Source: Zygnema cylindricum
Lineage: Eukaryota > Streptophyta > Zygnematophyceae > Zygnematales > Zygnemataceae
Direction: 5' to 3'
NCBI GenBank assembly: GCA_037447655.1
Contig: JBBHKE010000026.1
Span: 1-64,000, forward strand
DNA: 64,000 nt
Part shown: positions 11,463 to 22,868 of the stretch, piece after piece
Numbering within the stretch: the first letter of the stretch is position 1
How the letters are laid out: each line of letters begins with the position of its first letter
Notes under the pieces: model-generated
Seen by the model: the letters and a program-made list of their open reading frames with translations, nothing else
What the model was told of the DNA's origin: nothing
The model's database searches: none
Position numbers and translations under genes: made by a program

Positions 11463-13576
11463 CCCCCCTTGTCGTCTGACTTCTAAAAACTTGCATGAAT
11501 GTGAAACTCTTGTCGTCTTCTGACAGCCACAATGAATGGGGATGTGGAATTAGGCAGAAGTTGGGGTGGCTCCGGGTGAAATAGTGACCCCGGCGAGAGA
11601 GCTTTTTGGAGTAAGCTTTTCGGATTGGCCCGGGAGACATTTTTTAGTTCTTCGTCACGAGCATCTGGTGTTAGAGGCAGAATCCTCAGTTGAGGCAATC
11701 ATGGAAAAATTGCAGTTATATCGGCACAGAAGTTCAGTTGCTTATGAGGTACTAAAAAAAAACTGAAATCTGTACTTGAGGTACTAAGAAAAACCTTTAC
11801 TTAGTTCTGTACTTCAATGTTTATTGGTTTGGTTTGGTTTGGTTTTCTTATGAGGTTCTAAGAAAAACTAGTATCTACTAAGATTATTTATTAGTTTGTT
11901 TACTGAGAAAAGCCTATATTATGGGCTTCCATTGGCTTTTGGTTTATCGATGAGGTACTAAGTAAAATCTTAATTTTGTACTTCAACTGTTTGTTAGTTT
12001 TTTTTTGAAGCAGTTGTGATTTTTATAGGATGTAAGATGGAACGGAAGGTTAACTATATCCATCACTTTGGTTTAAATTCTTATAGAAAGAAAAGCTATC
12101 AATGTTTTGTTATGAGATGTCTGACTAGGTTAAACTTGTAAAGGACACAAGAACATTAATATTTAAAATAATTTATTTGTATTGGCTTGTAATACTTTTT
12201 GGTTATGAGATATGGACAAATAACGGAGGTCAAGAGTGAAAATTTGTGTTATACCCACATAACAGTTTATGCAATGATCAAAAACTCGGTGGAATAAAGG
12301 GGCTTTTACCAATTCTTTCTGAGATAAATGATTGGAATCCTGCATTGATTGTATTGTAGAGGAAATCTATTAAAACTAGCAAGAACTGAATATTGTTTGT
12401 TACAACTTGTTGTTAGGAATAAAACGGATCTGAAATCTTGTTACAAATGCTGTTACAATTGTTGTCAAAAATGGAATATAGTTGAAGTTCTGAATGTTAT
12501 TGTTTTAAATGAAGTTTATTTGAATTTCCACATTTTGATTTGATAGGATTTACTGTCTTTCAGGGCTTGGAATACTCCTTAGGCGATTTTTACGTTCGGG
12601 TTGGGAAGGCTGTCCAGGGCAGTAGCGAAGCTTTGCGAGGGATTCTGTTGGAGGTAAGCACAAAAGCCTTAATGGCACCTACTCTTTCAATAAATTAGTC
12701 TTTATGGGACCTACTCTTTTAGTCTTAATGACCCCTACTCCTTCAATAAATTGGTCTTGATGGCACCTACTCTCTTAATGATGAATCTTAATGGCACGTA
12801 CTTGTCAAATAATTTAAAACAGGAAATGTACTGTATGTGTTTCAATGATGTATGCAAACACCGATAGTAGAGGAGAACACCGATAATAGAGAAGAAACCA
12901 CCATTGAATGTGAATTCAGGTCAATGTACATACAGGTTTTAGAATTTTATTTTGGGAAATATTTTTTCTTTTATTATGTAGACAAATGTGGGAATGCATG
13001 ATGCAAACAAGTTGCAGACATGTTCACTACATGATGATTATATTGATATTTTTATTGATATTGATATTGATGTTGATACTGATATGGATACGGATATGGA
13101 TATCGATACTAAATATTGATGTTGATACTGATATGGATACGGATATGGATATCGATACTGATATCGATATTGATATTGATATCGATATTGATATTGATAA
13201 AAATACTGATATTGATATGGATATTGATAGTGATATCGATGTTGCCATATTGATATTGTCAAGGCAGAAAGGGTAAGAAACGAAAATGTGGTATTTCAAG
13301 GTCGTTTACTAGGATTTTGATACTTAATCTGGGTGAGAGGGAGCTTATTTCCAGGTCAAATTTGCTGCTTGTGCCTCGTTAGAGAGTGGTAGAGCCCTTT
13401 GCCAAGATTTTTTAAGTATATGGCAAGAAATTGTGGCTTCCCATGGTTTAAACGGTCGTTTTGTCCTATTAGAACCGACATATGTGGATTATGGACTAGG
13501 AGATATATATGGAGCGCATCATACGGCCCTTCAGTTTGTCCTTTTGTCGGCCCACTTTATGGCGGCGAGAAGTTAG
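10511..13576 (+). CDS. MED20: Mediator complex subunit 20 (5' codons missing)
   Basis: Exons: 10511-10653, 11558-11748, 12564-12653, 13355-13576 (TAG). GT-AG borders and phases agree, giving about 214 aa; plant MED20 is about 219. The model opens with ILHWQPAPGAT, matching the LLHWQPN near the start of plant MED20. It continues through RIGRWNATCSLNRPV, LVLRHEHLVLEAESSVEAIM, YSLGDFYVRVGKAVQG-SSEALRGI, and ends near YVDYGLGDIYGAHHTALQF. Family knowledge: MED20 pairs with MED18 in the Mediator head, linking regulators to RNA polymerase II in the nucleus; in plants it also affects miRNA production. The model needs a first exon ending in phase 2 and supplying about four residues. Neither nearby ATG (10445, 10473) gives a sound junction. 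The introns carry a CT microsatellite (11.4 kb) and a GATATT minisatellite (13.0 kb). Confidence 0.9.
11399..11470. repeat. (CT)n microsatellite in MED20 intron
   Basis: About 30 CT units ending in a C run, preceded by CT-rich sequence from 11290. It produces RERERE/SLSLSL frames that are not genes. Confidence 0.95.
13026..13258. repeat. GATATT-type minisatellite in the last MED20 intron
   Basis: Hexamer-based array (GATATT, GATACT, GATGTT, GATATG). It contains a near-perfect duplication of about 42 bases (13069-13110 and 13118-13160). It ends about 95 bases before the last MED20 exon. Apparent IDIDID/SISISI proteins on both strands are artefacts. Confidence 0.92.
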
Positions 13577-14853
13577 AGAAGTTCAACAGTATTTTTTTGT
13601 GTCGTTTTTTCCTTTTTTTTGGTTTTTCGTTTTTTTTTTGTTTGGTTTTTGTTTTTTTTTTCAAGATTTAGAGTATGTTCGTAGTTGAAAAGTTCAGCGG
13701 TATTTTACGTTTCTTCTATTTTGGTTTTTTTTTTTTTTTTTTCTCTAGTAAGCAATATTTTGTGTTTTTTTTTTTCTTTGTTCAAAAACATTGCATCCTC
13801 GTAGCTTAGAGAAGTCACCGTATTTTGTGTTCATTTTTTTTTGTTTGTTTTTTTGTGTTCAAGTTCACTACCTTGGTGTTATAGAGTATTTTTAGTGTAT
13901 TTTAGTATCTTCTTACTTTTTTTTTAGGATTTTAGGTTTTTTAGAGTATTTTTTAGGATTTTTAGGTTTTTTTAGTGTCTTTTCAGGTTTTTTTTAGGGT
14001 ATATGGTGTTGCCATATTTGAGGTGAGACGATTTTTTTTGTTTCACAATCTACAAAAAGGTTCCCTTAAGCTTTTTTTTGTTTTTTTTTTATTATTATTA
14101 TTTTTTAAGTTTTTGGGGAGTTTTTTAATGTTTATTTTAGGATTATTTTAGAGTTTTCTTTGGAGTTTTTTCAGGGTTTTCTATAATTTTTTTAGGGTTG
14201 TTTTTAGTGTTTTGGATGATAAAAATATTGGCTGGTTTTTTTGTATTGTCGCCAATTATAAATTCTAAGCATTTTTTTTTATTTTTTTTGCATCTTCAGT
14301 ATAGACCTATCGCTTTCAAGTTCCGTTTTCTCTCATAAACATTTGCTAGTTATTCTGGCTTCCAAAAAGAATAAAAATAAGTAAAAAAAAATTGAAAAAA
14401 TAAAAATACGATGACGATGGTGATGCTCGGTTGTTGCCGCATTATACAAGACAGAAGTAAAAATAATCTTTTTGTAATGTGCACATATTGACAAGGACTG
14501 TAGGGACATGATAAAAAACATATAGGATGCAGCTTAAAACCATAGAAAACCCTTTTAATCTATAATACAGAAAAAAAAATCATAAAAAAAAAGAAAAAGC
14601 AGAGCAGGAAAAATATGACAAAAGAATATAAAACAGTATGAAGTACATTTTTTTGATAGTCGCATGCTTTACACACTTGTGATAGATAGTGCAGGTACTG
14701 TACCTCCAGTACATTGTATCCGCATGCAACCTGCATCGCTTATCGTGTGTTGTCGCACGCGATTTCAAATCAAAACAGAAAATCATAAATATTTGAATGA
14801 TACCAATAGCATCGCGTACCTAAAAACATTGGATATGATGAACGACACTACAG
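13577..14853. other. T-rich 3' flank of MED20
   Basis: 13600-14300 is very T-rich with GGTTTTTTAG-type fragments, partly the MED20 3' UTR. 14330-14650 is A-rich. No gene recognised. Confidence 0.5.
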
Positions 14854-15044
14854 TACACCCTGTATCGCTATGTGTTAATATTTTTTCGCCATGTCCGCTT
14901 TTAGCATGGAGGTTGCTAATTGGAAGGTGAGAATATTGGCGCTCACTCCCAACCGTCAGATCCATTATCCGACAAGCGTGTAACGAAGAAACGATGTTTT
15001 AAGTGGCAAAAGAAACATTAACACTAATAGCGATACACGGTGTA
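14854..15044. mobile_element. TACACC-family MITE M2, shortened
   Basis: A 191 bp copy. Left end TACACCCTGTATCGCTATGT; right end CACTAATAGCGATACACGGT plus GTA. The internal CGTACACACTTGTC block is reduced. Confidence 0.65.
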
Positions 15045-15047
15045 CTG

Positions 15048-15260
15048 TACGCCGCCAATCGTTATTAGATTTAAACATTTTCAGGCAGTCGAAAGCGTTT
15101 AAAACATTGAAAAAATTCCGTGATGACCGTTGGATGTTCTTTCCGTTGAAAGCAATCAGATCGCGATGTCACGATTGAAAATTGAAAAAGTACAACATAG
15201 GACGAGAAAAATAACATTGACCGCCCGAACAATGTTCAACTCTAATAACGCTGGGTAGTG
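15048..15260. mobile_element. probable diverged TACACC-type element
   Basis: Left end TACGCCGCCAATCGTTATTA directly abuts M2; the right side has CTCTAATAACGCTGGGTAGT. The inverted match is partial, so limits are approximate. Confidence 0.35.
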
Positions 15261-15264
15261 AACT

Positions 15265-15852
15265 GTACACCGACAATCGCTATTAGCGTTTAGAAATTTT
15301 TAGTGCTAAAAATTAATTAGCGTTATTAACGCTAATTTGAGTTTTTCAAGATTTCGAAAAAAAAAGTTTACTCTAATTGATCCATAACGCTGATTTGGGG
15401 ACAACGGATCTGCCGTCAGGATCTTCACAGTAAAATAGGTGAAAGTACAAAATCTGTCAAATCGTACACCGTCGCGTCCTTTTACTCTAATTTATTCATA
15501 ACTCTATTTTGGGTTTTTTCCCGTATAATTAATACGCGATCAATATTCTTACACCAAATAAAGTCCGACTTCATTCTGCATTTTATTCTGAGCGCAGTTT
15601 TACGTGCGATCGCGATTATTTTAATCCATGTTTCGTACTTTTTTACTCAACAGCGTACCATTTTGTACGGACTTACACGTCCGTATACCACACTATTCAA
15701 GAAGATCATAAATTTAAACATTTTAACGCTAATTCACCAGAACCATAATTGACTTAAAAAAAAATAGTGTTATTAATTATATTTCAGGTTTTGGGGTCAA
15801 AATTTGGGGGTGCCGATATAGCGTTCATAACGCTAACAACGATTGGCGGTGT
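15265..15852. mobile_element. long TACACC-family element, 588 bp
   Basis: Left end TACACCGACAATCGCTATTA followed by GCGTT; right end is the inverse of TACACCGCCAATCGTTGTTA followed by GCGTT. Like 8112-8646 it has CCGTAC-rich interior sequence and no ORF. A hAT element is inserted at its right edge. Confidence 0.5.
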
Positions 15853-15856
15853 AGTG

Positions 15857-16425
15857 CAGAGGTCGCAAAAGTCAAAATTCTGCACAACCGAAACCGACGG
15901 TTTTTTTTTTCAAAATCTGAGTAATCGACGCCCGACCGAGTTATGTCACGCTCCAAAATTGTTAACCGTTAACCGACCGGCGTTTACGAAAATAAAATTT
16001 AACCGAAACTAGATTTCTCACGACTAACCGTGCCCGCCCGTAACCTTAAAAGTACAAAATTAATTAATATACGACGTATGAATAAGCCAATAATTACGAT
16101 TTGTCGCGTTCCTTAAGTTTTGCGAAATGAATAGCGTTACTACAGTACCGTGTCAGATTTGCGACGCTAATCATGATGTCACGTACTTCCACGATACCAA
16201 AGAGTACAAAGTACAAGAATGTTGGATTATAGGGACAGCACAAAATTTTCATTTTTTTTTGGTTTTTTTGATGACCGACCGTAGCCGACTTTTTTTTTTC
16301 CCTGGTGAATCAACCGATAATAACCGCCCGGCCCCCAAAATTTGGCAACCGAATCCGTTCAGAATCCGGCGCGGCCGGACGGTTAACGGTCGGTCACGGT
16401 TTCGGTTGACCGTTTGCGACCTCTG
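15857..16425. mobile_element. non-autonomous hAT-type transposon, 569 bp
   Basis: Terminal inverted repeats CAGAGGTCGCAAA and TTTGCGACCTCTG are perfect over 13 bases. An 8 bp direct repeat GTGTAGTG flanks it on both sides (15849-15856 and 16426-16433). An 8 bp duplication with CA-G ends is the hAT signature. Sub-terminal sequence is rich in AACCGAAACCG and its complement. No transposase frame. It interrupts the right edge of the 15265-15852 element, so it is younger than that insertion. Confidence 0.88.
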
Positions 16426-16443
16426 GTGTAGTGTACAGGTAAG

Positions 16444-16662
16444 TGCACCCTAAATCGCTCTTAGGTTATTGATTTTTTCGTCTCTTAAAACATCTTTTCT
16501 CCGTACACACTTGTCGGATTGTGGATCTAACGGCTGAGATTGAAAGGTAAGGCTCCCATCTTCCGATTGGCGGTCTCAAACTGGAAACCGGACTAGTGTG
16601 TACGGAGAAGATATGTTTTAAGTGGTGAAAATTTATTTACACTAATAGCGATTCACGGTGTA
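16444..16662. mobile_element. TACACC-family MITE M3
   Basis: A 219 bp copy closely matching M1 at 8905-9125, including the TTTTCTCCGTACACACTTGT arm and the central GATTGAAAGGTAAG. Ends TGCACCCTAAATCGCTCTTA and GATTCACGGTGTA. Confidence 0.75.
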
Positions 16663-18400
16663 CTGAAGCGTAGTGACAATTGTCACCACTTTTCTTCTCT
16701 TTTTGAAACGAGACAAGTGACATTTCTGACATCCGAAAAAACAGGAAAAAACAAAACGTGCTCAAGGCTCCTAATAATGTCGTGTTGCTAAAACGACTGT
16801 TTAAACGACGGTCTAAAGGCTACAGCATGTCACACACAGGTTCAAATGTGCGAAACAACTGGAAACTTTATATGTCGTCTAGCCATACTATACGTGCATC
16901 TACTAGTAGAGTGCGCGTACTGAATGGAGTGATCACGTATAGCGTTTCCAGTGGCTTCGTACGTCAGAATTTTTAAAGTACGGTTTCATAAATCTGGACA
17001 TATTAATGATTGTTGTCGTTGTCGTCCAAAGATGTCAAGTTGCCGGCCGTCACCACTCGCGCCGTAGTTGCTCGTCCGCGAATCCGCTAAAATTTACCTA
17101 GACAGTTGAATTTGTACTTTTCTGTTGGAAAGTAGGGACCGCCACTACTAATGCTGACATGCATTGAGCTCTCCCATTGGTTCGTCTAATGTACGTGACG
17201 GGGCTTAAATTGAAGTCACGACAGATCATACTTATGAAACAAACTGTACTTTCCCGCAAAATTTGACAATTTCAAGATTCTCCGCACGGAATATCTTCAT
17301 TCCACCAATCGAGCTGACTACTCTGTACGAATATCGTACCTACAGTAGCATTGGAAACTTGTCATCATAGACTTCCCAGATAGATGTACGGACTGACTGG
17401 CTTTTTCCCTGACACTAATGAAATGCTTCTATGCAGTAGCCGTTGATCTACCACTTGGCGCGCACGGTTAACGGCAAGTGCCTCATTGTCTGCTATAGTA
17501 CTGTTACACTGTCACGCTCCATGCCAGAACTTCGCACCGCCGTTGAGATTCACAAACAGTCAGGATCTGTCATAGATATCTGGCGGCTTTAGCCAGTAAA
17601 AGGACAGGTACCGGCGTGCTGCGTGTTTCTTGGAGGACGGCGAGTTCTGGCCATGAATTGTTGCTACGAGCTCGCGATGACATCGCAGACACGAGTTGCG
17701 CCGTTGAGATGCTTTACTTACGCGTGTGTCGTTTTCCATTGGTTCGTCTATCCGAAATCGCGGAGCGGGCTGCCCCCTTCGTGGGACCGAGCGACCGACC
17801 ATGCCGCCCCGTCGGTTGGTCGTCTAATTTTGTCGTTAGGGAGTCGCTGTAAACCGTTTGTGTCGTCGAACGACAAACGGCCCTTCGGACGGCGGGATAG
17901 ACTTCACAGCTTTGAGTTGGGAATAAGTACAGCTAAAAGCCATTTATTACATGTAGAATTATTTGTGTGGTACGTTTTCTTTACAAATATTATCTGGAAA
18001 GGTATAACGTATTCCGTCCGTGCGACTTCGTCAGAGACGCACTCTATTCTTCGTTACACGTGCGCTCCTAATTAAAAGTAGCTATTATGCATTATAGAAT
18101 GAGTACCTCCATCTGAACAATTCGACACTGACATCATTTCTATTGTACGCAATTCGATTTTGGGCTAATAAGCTCCACGCGTAACATACTTCAAATTTAT
18201 AAAGAAAGAATGCAAATCTTTTCGCCAAACGTGTGCGAACTAATTCTTGCAGAGTATCTCTTCTGATTTACGTATTTCTGCTGTTTCCTTGAGCTTGGGG
18301 ATTCTGTAAGGGAACCGCAGCCATGGCAAATTGTCTCATATTTTTGATGACCTCCCAGCCAAGATTTCCCCTCACTCCTTGGAATAGTCTTTGAATCTAC
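16663..18400. other. anonymous, more GC-rich intergenic region
   Basis: No recognisable gene. GC looks higher than in neighbouring DNA, with many CG dinucleotides. The phrase CATTGGTTCGTCTA occurs at about 17177 and 17738, hinting at an old duplication. Overlapping frames at 17560-18075 on both strands have no familiar motif. It may be a decayed transposon. Confidence 0.35.
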
Positions 18401-19154
18401 GGTGACCAATTGTCGATTTAGGGTTACAGTGCAGTATTGTAAACTGCATTATTTGTGACTCAGAAACCAGTTTTGAACCTAAGTTTCGAATCTGAGTTTC
18501 TTTTCATCCTTTTTTATTGGTCTGAAGAAGGTAGATTACTGTTCTATTCTATTCTCCGTGAGATATTTCTAGTATCTCTAACAACAGTGTTTCTTTTTTA
18601 TTTCTTAAGTTGCAGACGCTTGGGAATCAGATTCTAGATTCTTCTCTTTCTTAATTTTCTGTCACTGTTTTCTGTCATTTTCTTCAAAATAATAGAGCTC
18701 CTGCCTTCATTTTTTCTGTAGTATCCATAGTTTTCTTACAGACTTTCCAGTAATTTTTCAATTCTTCTTCCCTCCCTTCAGTTTCCAATGTCTGCATTGT
18801 AGATCCATTAATCATTAAGCCTTAATTCTTTCGTCACTCTTTTATTGGACTTAGAAACTTTTTTTTGAGCTGTTTTGTGATAAGCATTCTTTGGACAGTT
18901 GCTGAGGAAAATTGGAATGTCTGCAGACTTGATTAACCATCCATGCTGAAAATTAGGTCATAATTTTCTCAAGGAGATCTGAGGGAGTGGCGAGAGGAAG
19001 GAAAAAGTGTGGAGACGGGAACGGGAAAACCCTAAAAAGTGTGGAGACAGGAAGTTAAAAAGTTAAAAAATTTACAGTAGAGACAGGAAGAAGAATACCT
19101 TACAGAGTGGAAAAAGGAAGGAAATAGAGCGAAGGCAGGTTTGAATAAGACAAA
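18401..19154. other. upstream and leader region of the FLZ gene
   Basis: T-rich to 18900, then purine-rich (AGGAAG/GTGTGGAGAC) from 18960 to the start codon. A telo-box is at 19027. No element seen. Confidence 0.4.
19027..19034 (+). promoter_or_regulatory. telo-box AAACCCTA upstream of FLZ gene
   Basis: AAACCCTA lies 120 bases before the start codon. This motif is common near plant transcription starts. Function here is inferred from position only. Confidence 0.35.
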
Positions 19155-21849
19155 ATGCCTGGAAAGAGACCACGACAAATGCGACGAACTTCAAGTTTGT
19201 CGTTTATATCAGGAGATTTGCCGGCGGAAAGAGGACCGCACGATTCAAACCATCAAAGATCCGTCATTGGTTGCAGTCAGAATCAATGTCAGGAATCATC
19301 AAATATTGTTGGCCAATCAGATGCCACCAGGCAGTCAGGAATGGCTTCTCTAAACCCCTGCTCCGGTTCCATTGTCCATAGTGCTGATGAAGAAATGTTG
19401 ATTTGTGGAGAAAATGATCAAGTTTGGGAGGATTCAAGGCGTTCAAAGGGGGTAGAAACTACTGGTAATTGGCAATCTCTTGAAGTTGATTTAAATGCTC
19501 CTCCGAATAGTCTTTCAAACCATTTCTCTCCAAATAGTTTTGCAAATAGCTTCTCCCCAAAAAGTTTTTCTCCGAGTAGTTTTTCTCAGTCATCCAGTCA
19601 TAGTGGTAATTCAGGGACAACTTTTTCTGGTACGAATTCTTTTTTTTCATCGGCTTTCACAGGATCGCATGAAATACAAAGCACGAGAGATGGTGGACCC
19701 TGGCCTTGGGATAACAATAACAACACTAATAGTGATAACAATAATAGCATCAAAGTGCAGAATAGTAATGATGTTGAATCTAAAAGACATGATGTCAATT
19801 CTGCGACTTCTATCGATCTCCAGAAAAAAGAAGTAGACAGTGGAGGGTCTTCTTTAACCTCGTTTTCCTCGCATACTTCCCAGTCTTCACATCCTCCCTC
19901 TAATTGCTCTCAGTATCCTCTGTATTCACATCCTCCCTCTAATCGCTCTCAGCATCCTCTGTATTCACATCCTCCATCTTTATATTCACAGTATTCTCAT
20001 CAGTACTCTCAAGCATCTCCAGTTTCTCCTATTGTTCATTTTTCGGAGTCTGACCAAAAACCTTATCACCCACTTGCACAAGAATGGAGTGTATGGAGAT
20101 CTGGAGAACAAAGCAAAAGGGGTTACCTGCATAGCTCTCAGGACACTAAGACTTCATGGACCACTACTTCTACTCTTACTCCTCCTACTCCTCCTCCTAC
20201 CTCTCCTTCTCCCTGGGGATATGGTGTGGAAGGAGGGGTTGAGAGTTGGGAACCTCCAGTGAATGCGAAAATTGACCAGACTGGATTGGACTTTCTTTCA
20301 CTTTGTAATTTCTGTAAAGCGAGCCTGGATCATCACGATATCTTCATGTACGGGTATGTATGACCTAAACTTTCCTTTTTTCTTATTTTTTTTCGTTTAT
20401 GTATGAATATTTATGATCCACGACTTTCCTTTTGCTTGTTTCCTTCATGTATGTGTAACTGTTTTAGGTTTTTTTAACCTAAGTTTTCTTTTTTCTTTTT
20501 TTTCCTGACTGGTTACACGTAAACAGTAGTTAATATATTTTTGGAAAACCTGTCATAGGCATTACGGATGTATCCTCATCAATTTTTTTTCTTATAAGCA
20601 TTATTGGGGGATTCTGTCAGAACAAATGTTTGCCTGGCAGCTTCACGGCATTTTTAAGGGTTTTTTTGTTGCTCGTGGCATATGCATGCAGGTTGAGGTT
20701 AGGGTTTCTACATGGTTTATGTGTCTCTTTCTTTCAGCTTCCTCTCAACTTTCGTCACCTTTCATTTAATTCGTTTTGAGTTAACATGTAATCATTTTTT
20801 TTTCAAAGATTCTTAAGATTTGAGGATTTTTTGACGTTTTTGTATGATTCAACATCACAGTTTGTTTATTACTTTTTAGACTCTTTCCAATTATGGGTGG
20901 TCAACTAAAACTTATTAGCTGATATTTTCTCTCTCTCTCTCTCTCCCTCTCTCTAGTGGACGAGACACTGAAGTGCCTGATCTGAAAATATCTTATTTTT
21001 CTTTGTTTTTACCTCGCTATCTTCCTCTTTATCTTTCAACCTCGCTCTTCAACTCTGTTTCTATGTCTGACATGAAGTGGACAAGATTGTGAAGTGCTTG
21101 ATCTGAAAATACACTCTTTTTCTTAGTTTCTTAGAGGTGAAATTGCCTTCTTTCTCTCTCTGTCGACCGCAACTTCACCTTTCTCTACCTTTCTGCTCTG
21201 CGGCTCACAGAAAGTGGCTGAGACTGAAGTGCCTGATCTGAAAATATCTTCCTTTTCTGATCTAAAGTTTTCTTCTTTTCCGATCTGAACCTTTCTTCTT
21301 TTTCTGATTTGAAAACATCTTCTTTTTCTGATTTGAAAACATCTTCGTTTTCTGATATGAAAACATCTTTTTTTTCTGTTCTGAAGCTTTCTTCTTTTTT
21401 CTGATCTGGAAATATCTTCTTTTTCTGATCTTAAGCTTTCTACTTTTTCTGATATGAAACATCTTCTTTTTCTGATCTGAAAATATCTTCTTGTTCCGAT
21501 CTGAAGCCTTCTTTTCCTGATCTGATGATTCCTTCCTTTTCTAATATGAAAATTATTTTTCTGATCTGAAGATTTCTTCTTTATCTGATCGTCGTTTTCC
21601 GATCTGAAGCGTTCTTCTTTTTCTGAATCTCCCTTTTCTAAACCTCATTTTGCTTTGTTTTGCAGAGGAGAAAAGGCTTTTTGCAGTCAAGATTGTAGAC
21701 AGAAGGAGATCCTGAGGGATGAAAGATCGGCTCATTATGCGGCTACAGGACGAAGATTCCCTATGGTGCCTTCGGTAACTTCCGAGAAACCTCAAAGACG
21801 AGAAAGTGGATGGGGCCTTTTTATCGGAACCGCAGTCGTCGCGTCCTGA
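19155..21849 (+). CDS. FCS-like zinc finger (FLZ/DUF581) protein, 460 aa
   Basis: Exons 19155-20353 and 21666-21849 (TGA). The start is firm: an in-frame TAA lies at 19146, just upstream. The N-terminus (MPGKRPRQMRRTSSLSFI) is basic, then a long Ser/Asn/Pro-rich, probably disordered region. It includes SF-x-PNSF repeats (about 115-140) and a 13-residue SHPPSN-SQ-PLY repeat. The C-terminal FLZ zinc finger spans the intron: C384-x2-C387 in FLSLCNFCKASLDHHDIFMY, then C406-x3-C410 in GEKAFCSQDCR. The last ~45 residues contain a weakly hydrophobic WGLFIGTAVVAS end. FLZ proteins are plant-specific; in Arabidopsis they bind SnRK1 kinase subunits and modulate energy and ABA signalling. The arginine usual after the MY pair is glycine. 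Which subfamily it belongs to is not clear. Confidence 0.93.
19887..19985 (+). repeat. coding 39 bp repeat in FLZ exon 1
   Basis: About 2.5 copies of a 39 bp unit encoding SHPPSNCSQYPLY, SHPPSNRSQHPLY and a truncated SHPPSLYSQYS. The reading frame is kept. Confidence 0.85.
21230..21640. repeat. ~22 bp TCTGATCTGAAAATATCTTC array in FLZ intron
   Basis: About 18 imperfect units of TTTTCTGATCTGAAAATATC end about 25 bases before the acceptor of FLZ exon 2. A (CT)n run is at 20930-20956. Between, TGAAGTGCCTGATCTGAAAATA recurs near 20970, 21090 and 21220. Confidence 0.85.
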
Positions 21850-21964
21850 ACAACATTTCCTCTGACCAATATTTTGTTTCACAGGTTTTGAGACTTTTTC
21901 ACGATTTGTTTTTCATAATTTATGTCATTTTTAGACATCATAATATACATTTTCCGGTTCGTTT

Positions 21965-22040
21965 TTGGTCCGGGTTCGGTTCGGGTTTGGTTCGGGTTTG
22001 GTTCGGGTTTGGTTCGGGTTTGGTATTAGTTTTTTTAGGG
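21965..22040. repeat. GGTTCGGGTTT 11 bp array
   Basis: About six units of GGTTCGGGTTT. It resembles but is not the plant telomere repeat. Confidence 0.85.
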
Positions 22041-22737
22041 TTTTTAGGATGTTTCGGGATTGGTTCGGGGCTGGTTCGAGGTTGCAGTTCAGGTTTTGTC
22101 CTTTTCCTAGGTCAAAAAAAGGTTATTTAAGGGGAATAATAATAATCTGACTGATTTCACCATTTTTTTCTTTGCGCAATTGTTTGAGCGCAGATAGAAA
22201 CCTTTTTTTTTTTTAGGGCATACTCAGCAGTTGAGGTCCTCAGATATTTTGTAATTTTGTCTTATTTGTGTTTTGTCTTTTTCAAAAAGTGCAAAATATC
22301 TGCTGTTCTGCTAATGTCGTCTAGACATAAATTAGGGTTGATTTGATCCTTTTGAAAAAGTTAAAAAGTTAGGGCAATTGAATAGAGGTTTTGGTTGGAC
22401 TCGCATGTTATCGAGAAACTTTTCGTTGTTCCTTTCCACTCTATTTAATTTGAGTAGTTTTTTTTCGGGTCTTCTTGTCTTATAAATCTTTTTTCTCTTA
22501 GTCAGTTTTTACAGTTTTCAAACTATTTTCATTTTTTTTTTTAATGGGAAGTTTACGTTTTTGTCTAACAAAGTCTGGAAAGAAGAGGGAATATTGTCTT
22601 CATGTAGGTATAAAGGTACATAGAAAAGGTTTCGATGGTTTTATTATTGATTGGATTACACTTGTAGGACAAAAAATACTGTGTACTTTGTGTAATAATA
22701 AAACTGAACAAGTTTCAGTGATTACAAAAAATGAGAA

Positions 22738-22868
22738 TTTTTCTTGTTTCAAGGGTGTTCTCTTTTCTTGTTTCAAATGTGGTTTTCTTTTCTTGTTTCA
22801 AATGTGGTTTTCTTTTCTTGTTTCAAATGTGGTTTTCTTTTCTTATTTTAAATGTGGTTTTCTTTTAA
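22738..22868. repeat. 26 bp TTTCAAATGTGG array
   Basis: Four to five units of TTCTTGTTTCAAATGTGGTT with TTCTTT. Confidence 0.85.

Noticed and set aside
17560-18075. Protein-coding gene in the GC-richer block
   Set aside because: Frames on both strands overlap, lack motifs and splice support; composition alone is not enough.
21965-22040. Interstitial telomere repeat
   Set aside because: Units are GGTTCGGGTTT, not TTTAGGG.
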